In this document: positions 1 to 6,634 of the stretch, one piece after another | Layout: every line of letters begins with the position of its first letter | How positions within the stretch are numbered: the first letter of the stretch is position 1 | From: Gemmatimonadaceae bacterium | GTDB lineage: Bacteria; Gemmatimonadota; Gemmatimonadetes; Gemmatimonadales; Gemmatimonadaceae | DNA: 12,351 nt | Direction of reading: 5' to 3' | Assembly: GCA_013820975.1 (NCBI GenBank) | Contig: JACDHQ010000014.1 | Span: 1 to 12,351 of the forward strand | The notes under the pieces: generated by a model | What the model saw: only the letters and a program-made list of their open reading frames with translations | What the model was told of the DNA's origin: nothing | Database searches by the model: none | Program-made: the position numbers and the translations under genes

Positions 1-1
1 G

Positions 2-832
2 GACCACTTCGACTATCTCGACCGCTGGAGTGCCACCGCATCGGTAACGCGGATGCTCGGCTCGGGCGGTCGCTCGTTCCTGCGGATCGAGGCCGGGCCT
101 GCGCAGGATCGCGCCGTGGAGCAGAACATCTCGCGCGGCCTGTTCGTGGAGGGCGAGGGATTCCGCCCCAACCGCGGCATTCACGAGGGGAGCTACTTCT
201 CGAGCGGTGCGGTGCTCGAGCTCAACCCGCAGGTGACGGGACTGTTCGTCAATCGCGGCGTCGGCGTGCGACTTCGCTACGACCGCGCCGACGGTGGTTT
301 GCAGTGGCAACGTCTCGAGGCGCGCGTCGCGGCGCGCCGGCCGATCGGACCGCTCGACCTCCACGCCCGCGTCGACGCCGGTACGCTCATCGGCGACGCG
401 GTGCCGCAGGTGCTCTTCGAGATCGGGCAGTGGGAAGGATTGAGCGCCTACCGCTACAAGGAATTCGGCGGCGACCGGGCCGCGAGCGGGCGCGCGCTCC
501 TCGGCTACACGCTGCCGGTCCTGCGCGCGCCGATCCGGCTGCCGAACCGGCTCTTCATCCCGGGCATTGCACCGGGCGTCGCCGTCGGGGTGCAGGGCGG
601 CTGGGCCGAGGCATCCAGTGAAGCAGCCTGGCGCGCCCTGCGCGACCTCGGCACCTTCACCGACACCAGCACGGGGATGCAGATGCCGATCTCGCGCCCC
701 ACCGACGGCATCCGCGCGTCGGGCGAGGTGCTGCTCACACTTTTCAATGGAACGCTGGCGCTCGGGGTGGCACGGCCGCTGGATCGGTCCGGGCCCTGGC
801 GGTTCACTGGGCGGATCGGGCAGGGGTTCTGA
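2..832 (+). CDS. Outer-membrane beta-barrel protein, C-terminal part (surface antigen/BamA-like), 5' truncated by window
   Basis: The frame is open from base 2 and ends at TGA 830-832, giving 276 visible residues with the N-terminus outside the window. An internal ATG at 53 is only a methionine in the same frame, because coding sequence continues upstream of it. The protein alternates polar and hydrophobic residues in short strands separated by Gly/Asp/Asn-rich turns, has almost no cysteine, and ends in phenylalanine (GRIGQGF), the typical last residue of outer-membrane barrels recognised by the BAM complex. A segment around bases 410-520 (VLFEIG, then YRYKEFGGDRA, then LLGYTLPV) resembles the 'GG..LRGY....GDRA....E.R.P' region near the C-terminus of Omp85/surface-antigen barrels. 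Inference: a barrel of the surface-antigen type inserted in the outer membrane. The substrate or partner cannot be told, and a TonB-independent porin or metallophosphatase-linked barrel remains possible. Any N-terminal POTRA or enzymatic domain would be outside the window. Confidence 0.7.
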   Translation, partial: DHFDYLDRWSATASVTRMLGSGGRSFLRIEAGPAQDRAVEQNISRGLFVEGEGFRPNRGIHEGSYFSSGAVLELNPQVTGLFVNRGVGVRLRYDRADGGLQWQRLEARVAARRPIGPLDLHARVDAGTLIGDAVPQVLFEIGQWEGLSAYRYKEFGGDRAASGRALLGYTLPVLRAPIRLPNRLFIPGIAPGVAVGVQGGWAEASSEAAWRALRDLGTFTDTSTGMQMPISRPTDGIRASGEVLLTLFNGTLALGVARPLDRSGPWRFTGRIGQGF

Positions 833-840
833 ACTGCTAA

Positions 841-928
841 GTGGCGGGTTGGCGGGGGAGAACCGGGGTGGGAGCGATTGATCGGTGGCGGGTTGGCGGG
901 GGAGAACCCGGGTGGGATCGATGGACGG
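841..928 (+). repeat. Two tandem 44-bp G-rich repeats (quadruplex-like)
   Basis: Copies at 841-884 and 885-928 are identical at 39 of 44 positions by direct comparison. Each contains four G-runs of three or more separated by loops of 7 or less. In copy 1 the runs are at 846-848, 854-858, 865-868 and 870-872; in copy 2 they are at 890-892, 898-902, 910-912 and 914-916. The repeats begin 8 bp after the stop of the barrel gene, in the gap between two convergent genes. They would lie in the 3' untranslated RNA of the barrel gene, and their complement would lie downstream of the histidine kinase. There is no T-run, so this is not a standard intrinsic terminator. Confidence 0.85.
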
Positions 929-1065
929 GCCCCATCTCGGCGGAAGGTCGCGACGCCAGCCGGCTCCGAACCACGACGCAGGCGGTCGGGACGGCCAGCG
1001 CACCCCCAGCAACGGTACGGGTCCGAGGCGCGTCCGCTCACCAGCACTGACGCGGCGCCCGGCCC

Positions 1066-3348
1066 TTACCCCCTACCCGCCGCTGCGCGCTGCCAGGCAC
1101 GCAGGCTGATCGCCTCCGCGCGGTCGATCAGCCCAGTCAGCGCCCGCAAGGCCTCACCTGTCGCCGCACCCCCGCCACGCGGGCGCCCGCGGAGCGCCCG
1201 CGCCGTCTCCTCGCGCAGCAGCTGGTACTCGCGCTGCACAGCCTCCGCCGACCAGCCCTGAGCGTAACGGCGCGCGCCGTGAAATTCAGCGATCGTCCGC
1301 TGGATGACGCTGCTGTCGGTGAGCAGCGGGTCGGCATCGGCGCCCGCCGACCCGACGATCAACAGCGACTGTGCGAGGTCGCCAAGCATGCTCGTGAGGT
1401 GGTCCTCGAGCTCGGGCGTCCGCATCGCTCCCGCGCGCGGCGTCAGCGGGTCCGCACGCAACCGGTCGGTGAATGCCTGCACGATGTCGTCGATCGCGCG
1501 GCGCAGGTGACTCCCCGCCGCTGCCATCTCCGGCGCGTCCGCCCGGCCGTCCTCGACGGTCGCGCGAGTCGCGCGCTCGAGGGCCGTCTCCAGCTGCTCA
1601 GCCGCACCAGCCGCGCGACCAGCCGCGGGCAGCCAGAGCGTGAACGTCGAGCCCTCGCCGGCCACGCTCGCCACGGTGATGTCCCCGCCCATGAGCCGCG
1701 CCAGTCGCCTGCTGATCGTCAGGCCGAGTCCCGTCCCGCCCTGGCGTCGCGTGTGCCCGCTGTCCACCTGGTGGAAGGGGGTGAAGATCCGGCCGTGCTC
1801 CTCGGGCGGAATGCCCACGCCGGTGTCGCACACCTGCACGTACGACCAGGGACCGCTGCCGTGGAGTTGCGTACCAGGCGGCGCCTGATCCACGGTCGCA
1901 CACGAGATCGTGACGGTACCACCGACGGGCGTGAACTTCACCGCATTCGACAGGAGGTTCAGTACGACCTGCCGCACGCGGTCTTCGTCACCCACGTACG
2001 GGGCCCCGGTCCCTTCCTGCTGCACGGTCACGCGCACTCCGCGCGCATCGGCAATTGGAAGCGCCAGGTCGACGGCCGCCTGCACGGCCGTTCCCGTCGT
2101 CGCATCGGCCGGCGCAATCCGGAACACGCCGGCCTCGATCCTGGAGAGGTCGAGGATCTCGCTGACGATGCCGAGCAGGTGCTGGCTGCTCGCGGTGAGC
2201 CGCTCGAGGTACGTGCGCTGGTCAGGCGTCAGCGGTCCGGCGATGCCGAACTCGATCAGCTGTGCGTAGCCCATGATGGCGTTGATCGGCGTGCGCAGTT
2301 CGTGGCTCATCGTGGCCAGGAACGCGCTCTTCGCCATGTTCGCCTCTGCGGCCTCGCGCCGCGCCTCCTCGGCCGCCGCCGTGCGGTCCGTGAGCTCCAG
2401 CTCGCGAGCGCGCAGGCTGCGCAGCGCCCGCGCGCGCTCGAGTGATTCCCAGCATCGCTGGACGACCGTCGTGACGAGCTCGATCTCCTCCGGCGTCCAG
2501 CGTCGCGTCGCCCGCTGGTGCACGGCCATCGCCGCGACGAAGCGGCCCGCCTTGTGGAGCGGGACGCAGATCACGGCCGCGATCTGCGTCTGCTCGTATG
2601 CAGCACGGTCGGCCGCTGTCACCTGGGGGTCGGCCGCGACGTCCTCCACCACGTACGCCACGTTGGCGTGCATGAGCCGCAGCACCTCGGCCCCGAAGGC
2701 CGAGAACGAGAACCGGCCGACGATACTGCTGGTGTCGCCGCGCGTGTAGTTGCCGGTGATGCTGAAATGATCCTGGTCGGCCTCCACCTCGGCATAGGCG
2801 CAGCGGTCAGCGCCAAGGTGGCTGCCGAGCAGCTGTGCGGCAGTCGCCATCAATGCGTCGGGGTCCGTCAGCGGCTGCAGCGCAGTCCCGAAGTCGGCGA
2901 GAAACCGCGCGCGCCGCTCGGCGGCTTCGGCGGCCTCGCGGGCCGTGTGGTCCCGGAGCGTGAGCACAGCGCCTACCTGGCGGCCGCTGGCATCGCGGAC
3001 CGGACACGCGCTCCCGAGCGCCAGGATCTCGCTTCCGTCGGGACGTCGGATCCGCCATCGCTCGTCCCGCACCGCCGTCCCGCGGACGGCGCGCGCGAGC
3101 GGGAGGTCTTCCGACGGATACGGGCGCCCGTCTTCGGTCAGCAGGTGATAGGTCTCGGCGTACGCCTCCGGCGCGACACCGAGATGCGATACCCCGTGCA
3201 TCAGCGTCGCCGCCTCGTTCACGAAGGCGATCCGCCCCCCTGCGTCCGCGACGATCACGCCCTCTGCCAGCTGCGCGAGCGCAGCGTGGGCCAGTTCGGG
3301 CGTCATCGCCCCGGCAGGGACGGTGCTGGGTGATCGGGGGTTGGACAT
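1066..3348 (-). CDS. Soluble sensor histidine kinase (PAS-GAF-HisKA-HATPase with C-terminal helical extension)
   Basis: Sensor kinase of 760 residues with no membrane segment, so cytosolic. Order: PAS at about 19-136; GAF at about 147-306; a charged coiled-coil linker; a HisKA domain with the phospho-accepting H349 in FLATMSHELRTP; and a HATPase_c domain at about 450-575 with the N box (N464, N468 in NLLSNAVKF), G1 box DTGVGIP (D508) and G2 box GTGLGL (538-543). All catalytic boxes are intact. A further 150 residues follow, helical in appearance, with FHGARRYAQGW and VQREYQLLREE, resembling the globin-like RsbR/RsbRD N-terminal domain but placed at the C-terminus. Start: ATG 3346-3348 is preceded by GGGAG and gives a 34-bp gap after the upstream kinase gene. 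An upstream in-frame start at 3435 would overlap that gene by 53 bp, and ATG 3304-3306 is the next alternative. No response regulator is adjacent, so the phosphotransfer partner is unknown. Confidence 0.93.
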   Translation of the reverse strand: MSNPRSPSTVPAGAMTPELAHAALAQLAEGVIVADAGGRIAFVNEAATLMHGVSHLGVAPEAYAETYHLLTEDGRPYPSEDLPLARAVRGTAVRDERWRIRRPDGSEILALGSACPVRDASGRQVGAVLTLRDHTAREAAEAAERRARFLADFGTALQPLTDPDALMATAAQLLGSHLGADRCAYAEVEADQDHFSITGNYTRGDTSSIVGRFSFSAFGAEVLRLMHANVAYVVEDVAADPQVTAADRAAYEQTQIAAVICVPLHKAGRFVAAMAVHQRATRRWTPEEIELVTTVVQRCWESLERARALRSLRARELELTDRTAAAEEARREAAEANMAKSAFLATMSHELRTPINAIMGYAQLIEFGIAGPLTPDQRTYLERLTASSQHLLGIVSEILDLSRIEAGVFRIAPADATTGTAVQAAVDLALPIADARGVRVTVQQEGTGAPYVGDEDRVRQVVLNLLSNAVKFTPVGGTVTISCATVDQAPPGTQLHGSGPWSYVQVCDTGVGIPPEEHGRIFTPFHQVDSGHTRRQGGTGLGLTISRRLARLMGGDITVASVAGEGSTFTLWLPAAGRAAGAAEQLETALERATRATVEDGRADAPEMAAAGSHLRRAIDDIVQAFTDRLRADPLTPRAGAMRTPELEDHLTSMLGDLAQSLLIVGSAGADADPLLTDSSVIQRTIAEFHGARRYAQGWSAEAVQREYQLLREETARALRGRPRGGGAATGEALRALTGLIDRAEAISLRAWQRAAAGRG

Positions 3349-3382
3349 TCTCCCGAATTGTACCGCGGCAGCCCGGATAGGG

Positions 3383-5305
3383 CTATTTGATACGGCTTCG
3401 GTCGGCGCCCTGCAGGCGCGGCGAGACTGCCGCATCCGCCTCCCGCCGCGCGTCGGCCAGCCGGCTCACGTCGTCACCGAGCGCTCGCGCGGCATCGATG
3501 AGTGTCGTGAGCGGCGCGAGGTCGACAGCGCCGGCATGCAGCCGGAGCAGGTCGAGGCGGATCCCCTCGAGGGCGGCGACGGTCTCCGCAAGGCGCGCTG
3601 ACGCCGTGCGGCGACGCAGGGTCAAGGTCTCGTCGTCGCCCGCCACCGTCGCCGCCATCGCTGCGACGACATCGACCTCCGCGCGGGCCTCGGCCGCGCG
3701 CGCCTCGAGTGCCGCGACCATCGCCGGCAGCTCGGCGAGCTGTTCGCGATACGCCTTGGGCAACGCGGCATACAGCTCCCCCGCTGCAACGCCGAGCGCG
3801 ACTTCCGTTGAGCGGAAGACACCGCCGTTCACCGCGCGCGAACGCTCGGGGGCGCCGAGGCGTTGTGCCAGCCACTCGCCGGCGCGGCTGTTCCAGAGGC
3901 GATCGCGAACTCCGGTCTGCCACCAGTCGCGCAGTCGCGCGGGAATGAACTGCACGTCCAGGGCATTGCTCACGGCGCCGAGTGCAAGCGTGGTGAACCC
4001 CGGCGCCAGGACCCACCATATGCTGATCTGCGATTCGCGGAGCGTTCCCTGGAGCACGAGGCCGAAGGTGACGGCGAGCCACGTTCCCGCGGCCACCGTG
4101 GCGAGGCGCAGCCCGCGATGCGCAGGCGGCTCCGCGCTGCCATGCGCCAGCGCCTCCGTCTCGGCGCGATCGCGGCGGCCCACCTCGAGCGCCGTGCGCA
4201 GGTCGGCGAGCGAGTGGCCCGCGCGAAATTGCCGGTGCGCCTGGTTCAGGTGGAAGCCGACGATCGGGAGGATCGGCAGCGACGCGATTGCAGCGAGCAG
4301 CACGATGTCCGCAGGGCCATCCGGCCGGTTGCCGGTGACCCAGAACCCGAGGTTGATCAGCGTGTTCGTGCCGAACAGGACCGACCATCCGAGGTACGGC
4401 ACGAGCAACGGGTTGCGTGCGCCCAGCCACGCACGCAGCGTTGCCGGAAGCACGGGACGCGTCATGGGCGCTGGTGCGAGCGCAGCGGCAAGCGCCTCGC
4501 CGTCGGGATACCGCGCCGCGGGATCGCGGGCGAGGCAGCGGTCGATTACCGACGCGAGCACCGGCGGGATGCCAGGCGCCGCGCGCATCACGCTCGACGG
4601 GTCCTCCGTCGCCTGGCGCACGAGCAGTGCGGGCAGGTTCGACGCCTCGAACGGAAGCCGCCCGCTCACCGCCAGGTAGCCGACGACGCCGAGTCCGTAG
4701 ATGTCGCTCCGGCCGTCGACTGGATCGTTCGCGGCCTGTTCCGGACTCATGAAATGCGCCGTCCCCATGATCTTCCCGGGATCGGTGGTCTCGGCACTGT
4801 CGCCGCCCGCGTGGGCGATGCCGAAGTCGGTGACGAGCGCGCGTCCCGTGCCCGCCTCGAGGAGGATGTTGTCGGGCTTCACGTCGCGGTGGACGATGCC
4901 GCGGCCGTGCGCATACGCGAGGGCCCATGCGACCTCGCGAAGGATGCGTGCGGCGTCGTCGGGTGGCAGCGGTCCGCGCGTGCGCAGCCGCTCGCCGAGC
5001 GTCTCGCCCTCGACGTAGCTCATCACGAAGAAGACGAATCCGCCGGCCTCGCCGACCCGGTGGATGGGAACGATGTGCGGATGCGAGAGCCCGGCCGCGG
5101 TGCGCGCCTCGCGCTTGAACCGCTCGCGCATGTCCGCGCGCGCGAGATGCGAGGGCAGCACCTTGATGGCGACGTCGCGGTCGAGGTGGACGTCGCGGGC
5201 GAGGTACACGATGCCCATACCGCCGCGTCCCAGCTCGCGCTGGAGGGAGTACTCACCGGCGAGCGCAGCCTGGAACTCGAGGAAGTCGGCGGCGGGGTGG
5301 GTCAT
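3383..5305 (-). CDS. Membrane-anchored Hanks-type Ser/Thr protein kinase
   Basis: 640 residues, ATG 5303-5305 to TAG at 3383-3385. The N-terminal kinase domain (about 19-280) has the P-loop GRGGMGIVY (26-34), VAIK lysine K48, catalytic loop HRDVKPDN (H139, D141, K143, N146), DFG (D160-G162) and GTAHFMSPEQA, so it is an active RD-type kinase. The linker is followed by four hydrophobic segments at about 299-322, 333-352, 400-420 and 428-448. The loop between the second and third is rich in Arg/Lys, so it should be cytoplasmic. The C-terminal 130 residues are Ala/Glu/Arg-rich heptad-like sequence (about 515-620), probably a cytoplasmic coiled coil for dimerisation. There are no PASTA repeats. 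It is first in a minus-strand operon with the histidine kinase gene 34 bp downstream, so the two probably respond to related signals. No good Shine-Dalgarno precedes the ATG. Substrates are unknown. Confidence 0.93.
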   Translation of the reverse strand: MTHPAADFLEFQAALAGEYSLQRELGRGGMGIVYLARDVHLDRDVAIKVLPSHLARADMRERFKREARTAAGLSHPHIVPIHRVGEAGGFVFFVMSYVEGETLGERLRTRGPLPPDDAARILREVAWALAYAHGRGIVHRDVKPDNILLEAGTGRALVTDFGIAHAGGDSAETTDPGKIMGTAHFMSPEQAANDPVDGRSDIYGLGVVGYLAVSGRLPFEASNLPALLVRQATEDPSSVMRAAPGIPPVLASVIDRCLARDPAARYPDGEALAAALAPAPMTRPVLPATLRAWLGARNPLLVPYLGWSVLFGTNTLINLGFWVTGNRPDGPADIVLLAAIASLPILPIVGFHLNQAHRQFRAGHSLADLRTALEVGRRDRAETEALAHGSAEPPAHRGLRLATVAAGTWLAVTFGLVLQGTLRESQISIWWVLAPGFTTLALGAVSNALDVQFIPARLRDWWQTGVRDRLWNSRAGEWLAQRLGAPERSRAVNGGVFRSTEVALGVAAGELYAALPKAYREQLAELPAMVAALEARAAEARAEVDVVAAMAATVAGDDETLTLRRRTASARLAETVAALEGIRLDLLRLHAGAVDLAPLTTLIDAARALGDDVSRLADARREADAAVSPRLQGADRSRIK

Positions 5306-5337
5306 GCCGGCTGCGTGGCGTGCATCATGCCAAGCAC

Positions 5338-5364
5338 TTTATGGCACAGAGTAACCCGCCGCAA
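5338..5364 (-). promoter_or_regulatory. Possible sigma-70-like promoter for the Ser/Thr kinase operon
   Basis: On the minus strand, TTGCGG (plus positions 5359-5364) and CATAAA (5338-5343) are separated by 15 bp. The CATAAA box lies 32 bp upstream of the kinase ATG, a sensible distance for a short leader. Both hexamers match the consensus only partly and the spacer is short. The -35-like box overlaps the left arm of the hairpin at 5355-5378. Confidence 0.25.
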
Positions 5365-5378
5365 GGTTGTGCGGCGGG
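5355..5378. repeat. Perfect 9-bp inverted repeat in the divergent intergenic region
   Basis: CCCGCCGCA (5355-5363) and TGCGGCGGG (5370-5378) are exact reverse complements around a 6-base loop. The element sits between the divergently transcribed kinase operon and the M23 peptidase gene, about 50 bp from the kinase start. It could be an operator controlling either direction or a structure in an untranslated leader. No T-run follows on either strand, so it does not look like an intrinsic terminator. Confidence 0.55.
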
Positions 5379-5396
5379 ACGCCGCGCTCCACACAC

Positions 5397-5426
5397 CTGA
5401 CAACCCGCGCCCTCGGCCCCTACCTT
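5397..5426 (+). promoter_or_regulatory. Possible promoter for the DUF2214-M23 / hemolysin III genes
   Basis: CTGACA (5397-5402; five of six matches to TTGACA) is followed after 18 bp by TACCTT (5421-5426; three of six matches to TATAAT), placing a start point near 5433 and a leader of about 30 nt before the TTG start at 5464. It is the best -35/-10 pair I see in the gap, but the -10 is weak and other sigma factors may be used. Confidence 0.3.
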
Positions 5427-5463
5427 CGGCACAGCACGTCATCCCTCCTTTTTGGGTAACGCC

Positions 5464-6558
5464 TTGGACACGCGCCTCATCCTCGCCTGGCTGCACCTGC
5501 TCGCCCTCGGCGTCGGCCTCGCTGCCGTCTGGGGGCGCGCGCGGGCGCTCCGCGGAACGCTTCGCGATCCCGACGACCATGGTGCCCTCCGCCGCGTCTT
5601 TGCCGCCGATGCGTGGTGGGGCGTCGCGGCTGCGACGTGGATCGTCACCGGCCTCTGGCGGCTGTTCGCAAGCACCGAAAAGTCGCTGGGGTGGTACTTC
5701 GGCAATCGCGCGTTCCTGCTCAAGATGGCGCTCTTCCTCGCCATCATCGCGCTCGAGGTGTGGCCGATGATGACGCTGATGCGCTGGCGGCGAAATCGCG
5801 ACCTGCGGACCCCGGGCAATGCGGGGCGCATCGAGGTGATCAGCTATGTGCAATGCGCACTGGTCATGGCGGTGGTGCTCGCGGCGTCGGGCATGGCGCG
5901 CGGCTACGGATCGACTGGGGGCGTGCCTGGCGAGCCTGGTGGCGGCACGTCGCCGCCCGCGAGCGACAGCGCGCAGGCGCCGGCTGCGCCGGCTGCGCGG
6001 GCTGCGCGACGCGGCGACGTGTCGAGCGGTGACTCGCTGGCGTTGCCTGCCGTGCCGCCGATCGAGCCGACCGGCGTCGAGACGGTGACGGCAGCCGACC
6101 TCGCGCTGCTCGCGAGTGAGGTCGCGATGCCGCTCGACGGCATCGAGGCGTCGTCACTGCGGAGCAACTACGACGAGGCGCGTGGCGGCGGAACCCGCGA
6201 GCACCGTGCCCTCGACATCATGGCACCTCGCGGCACGCCGGTGCGCTCCGTCGCGAAGGGGCGGGTGCTCAAGCTGTTCACCAGCGTGGCCGGCGGGTTG
6301 ATGGTGTACGCCGCCGATTCGTCCGAGCGCTTCATCCTGATGTATGCGCACCTCGACGGCTACGCGCCGGGATTGCGCGAGGGCGCGGCACTGGCACGCG
6401 GCCAGGTGATCGGGACTGTCGGCTCGACGGGGAACGCGTCGCCATCGGCGCCGCATCTCCACTTCGCGATCGCGCGGAGCGCCGACGTCACGGCGTGGTC
6501 CAAGGGAATGCCGATCGACCCGCTCCCGGTGCTTCAGGCGGCGGGGAGAAGGCGGTGA
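5464..6558 (+). CDS. Fusion of a DUF2214-like four-helix membrane domain with an M23 (LytM/lysostaphin-type) peptidase
   Basis: 364 residues from TTG 5464. Four hydrophobic segments lie at about 4-26, 50-70, 82-102 and 127-146, and the sequence resembles the DUF2214 predicted membrane family (LAWLHLLALG start, FRLL-type loops), which is normally about 150 residues and stand-alone. An Ala/Pro/Gly-rich linker (about 150-195) leads to an M23 domain with HRALD (H247, D251), YAHLD (H296) and HLHF (H331, H333), the complete zinc ligand and catalytic set of lysostaphin-type endopeptidases. Loops 1 and 3 are Arg-rich, so both termini should be periplasmic, which places the peptidase next to peptidoglycan. 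I infer an anchored cell-wall cross-link hydrolase. TTG 5464 was chosen because it starts at the family-like N-terminus; TTG 5452 would add four residues, and neither has a clear Shine-Dalgarno. I see no frameshift at the junction. The role of the DUF2214 part is unknown. Confidence 0.85.
   Translation: MDTRLILAWLHLLALGVGLAAVWGRARALRGTLRDPDDHGALRRVFAADAWWGVAAATWIVTGLWRLFASTEKSLGWYFGNRAFLLKMALFLAIIALEVWPMMTLMRWRRNRDLRTPGNAGRIEVISYVQCALVMAVVLAASGMARGYGSTGGVPGEPGGGTSPPASDSAQAPAAPAARAARRGDVSSGDSLALPAVPPIEPTGVETVTAADLALLASEVAMPLDGIEASSLRSNYDEARGGGTREHRALDIMAPRGTPVRSVAKGRVLKLFTSVAGGLMVYAADSSERFILMYAHLDGYAPGLREGAALARGQVIGTVGSTGNASPSAPHLHFAIARSADVTAWSKGMPIDPLPVLQAAGRRR
6543..6548 (+). promoter_or_regulatory. 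Shine-Dalgarno-like GGGGAG before the GTG micro-ORF
   Basis: GGGGAG lies 6 bases before GTG 6555, inside the last codons of the M23 peptidase gene. It is better placed than any ribosome site in front of the hemolysin III start, which supports a translated GTG here and possible coupling. Confidence 0.4.
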
Positions 6559-6617
6559 ACCTGCCGGGTGGGCGGTTCCTGCTGCCGTTCCTGCTGCCGT
6601 TCCTGCTGGCACGATAG
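6555..6617 (+). CDS. Possible 20-residue hydrophobic micro-ORF with LLPF repeats
   Basis: GTG 6555 overlaps the TGA of the M23 peptidase gene (GTGA) and reads to TAG 6615-6617, encoding MNLPGGRFLLPFLLPFLLAR. The peptide is almost entirely hydrophobic after residue 7 and consists of LLPF units encoded by a 12-bp tandem repeat. A GGGGAG site sits 6 bases upstream. The hemolysin III ATG follows 17 bp after the stop. If made, it could be a tiny membrane peptide or a leader whose translation couples the two flanking genes. It could equally be non-functional, since a 60-bp open frame in GC-rich DNA is not surprising. No homologue is known to me. Confidence 0.3.
   Translation: MNLPGGRFLLPFLLPFLLAR
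6575..6610 (+). repeat. Three tandem 12-bp repeats (GTTCCTGCTGCC)
   Basis: Units at 6575-6586, 6587-6598 and 6599-6610; the first two are identical and the third differs at one position (GG in place of GC..C near its end). The unit is a multiple of three, so copy-number change by slippage would keep the micro-ORF at 6555-6617 in frame and simply add or remove LLPF. The repeats lie between the M23 peptidase and hemolysin III genes. Confidence 0.8.
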
Positions 6618-6634
6618 CGGCACTATTGGCACGC

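Noticed and set aside
505..1047. 180-codon minus-strand open frame across the barrel gene end and the G-rich repeat
   Set aside because: Overlaps the end of the barrel gene and the repeats; composition is Pro/Ser/Arg-rich as expected from a shadow frame.
1279..2445. 388-codon plus-strand open frame
   Set aside because: Antisense to the HisKA/HATPase part of the histidine kinase, whose motifs are clear on the minus strand.
3863..5770. 635-codon plus-strand open frame
   Set aside because: Antisense shadow of the Ser/Thr kinase and then out of frame with the M23 fusion; Arg/Ala/Glu-rich with no recognisable domain.
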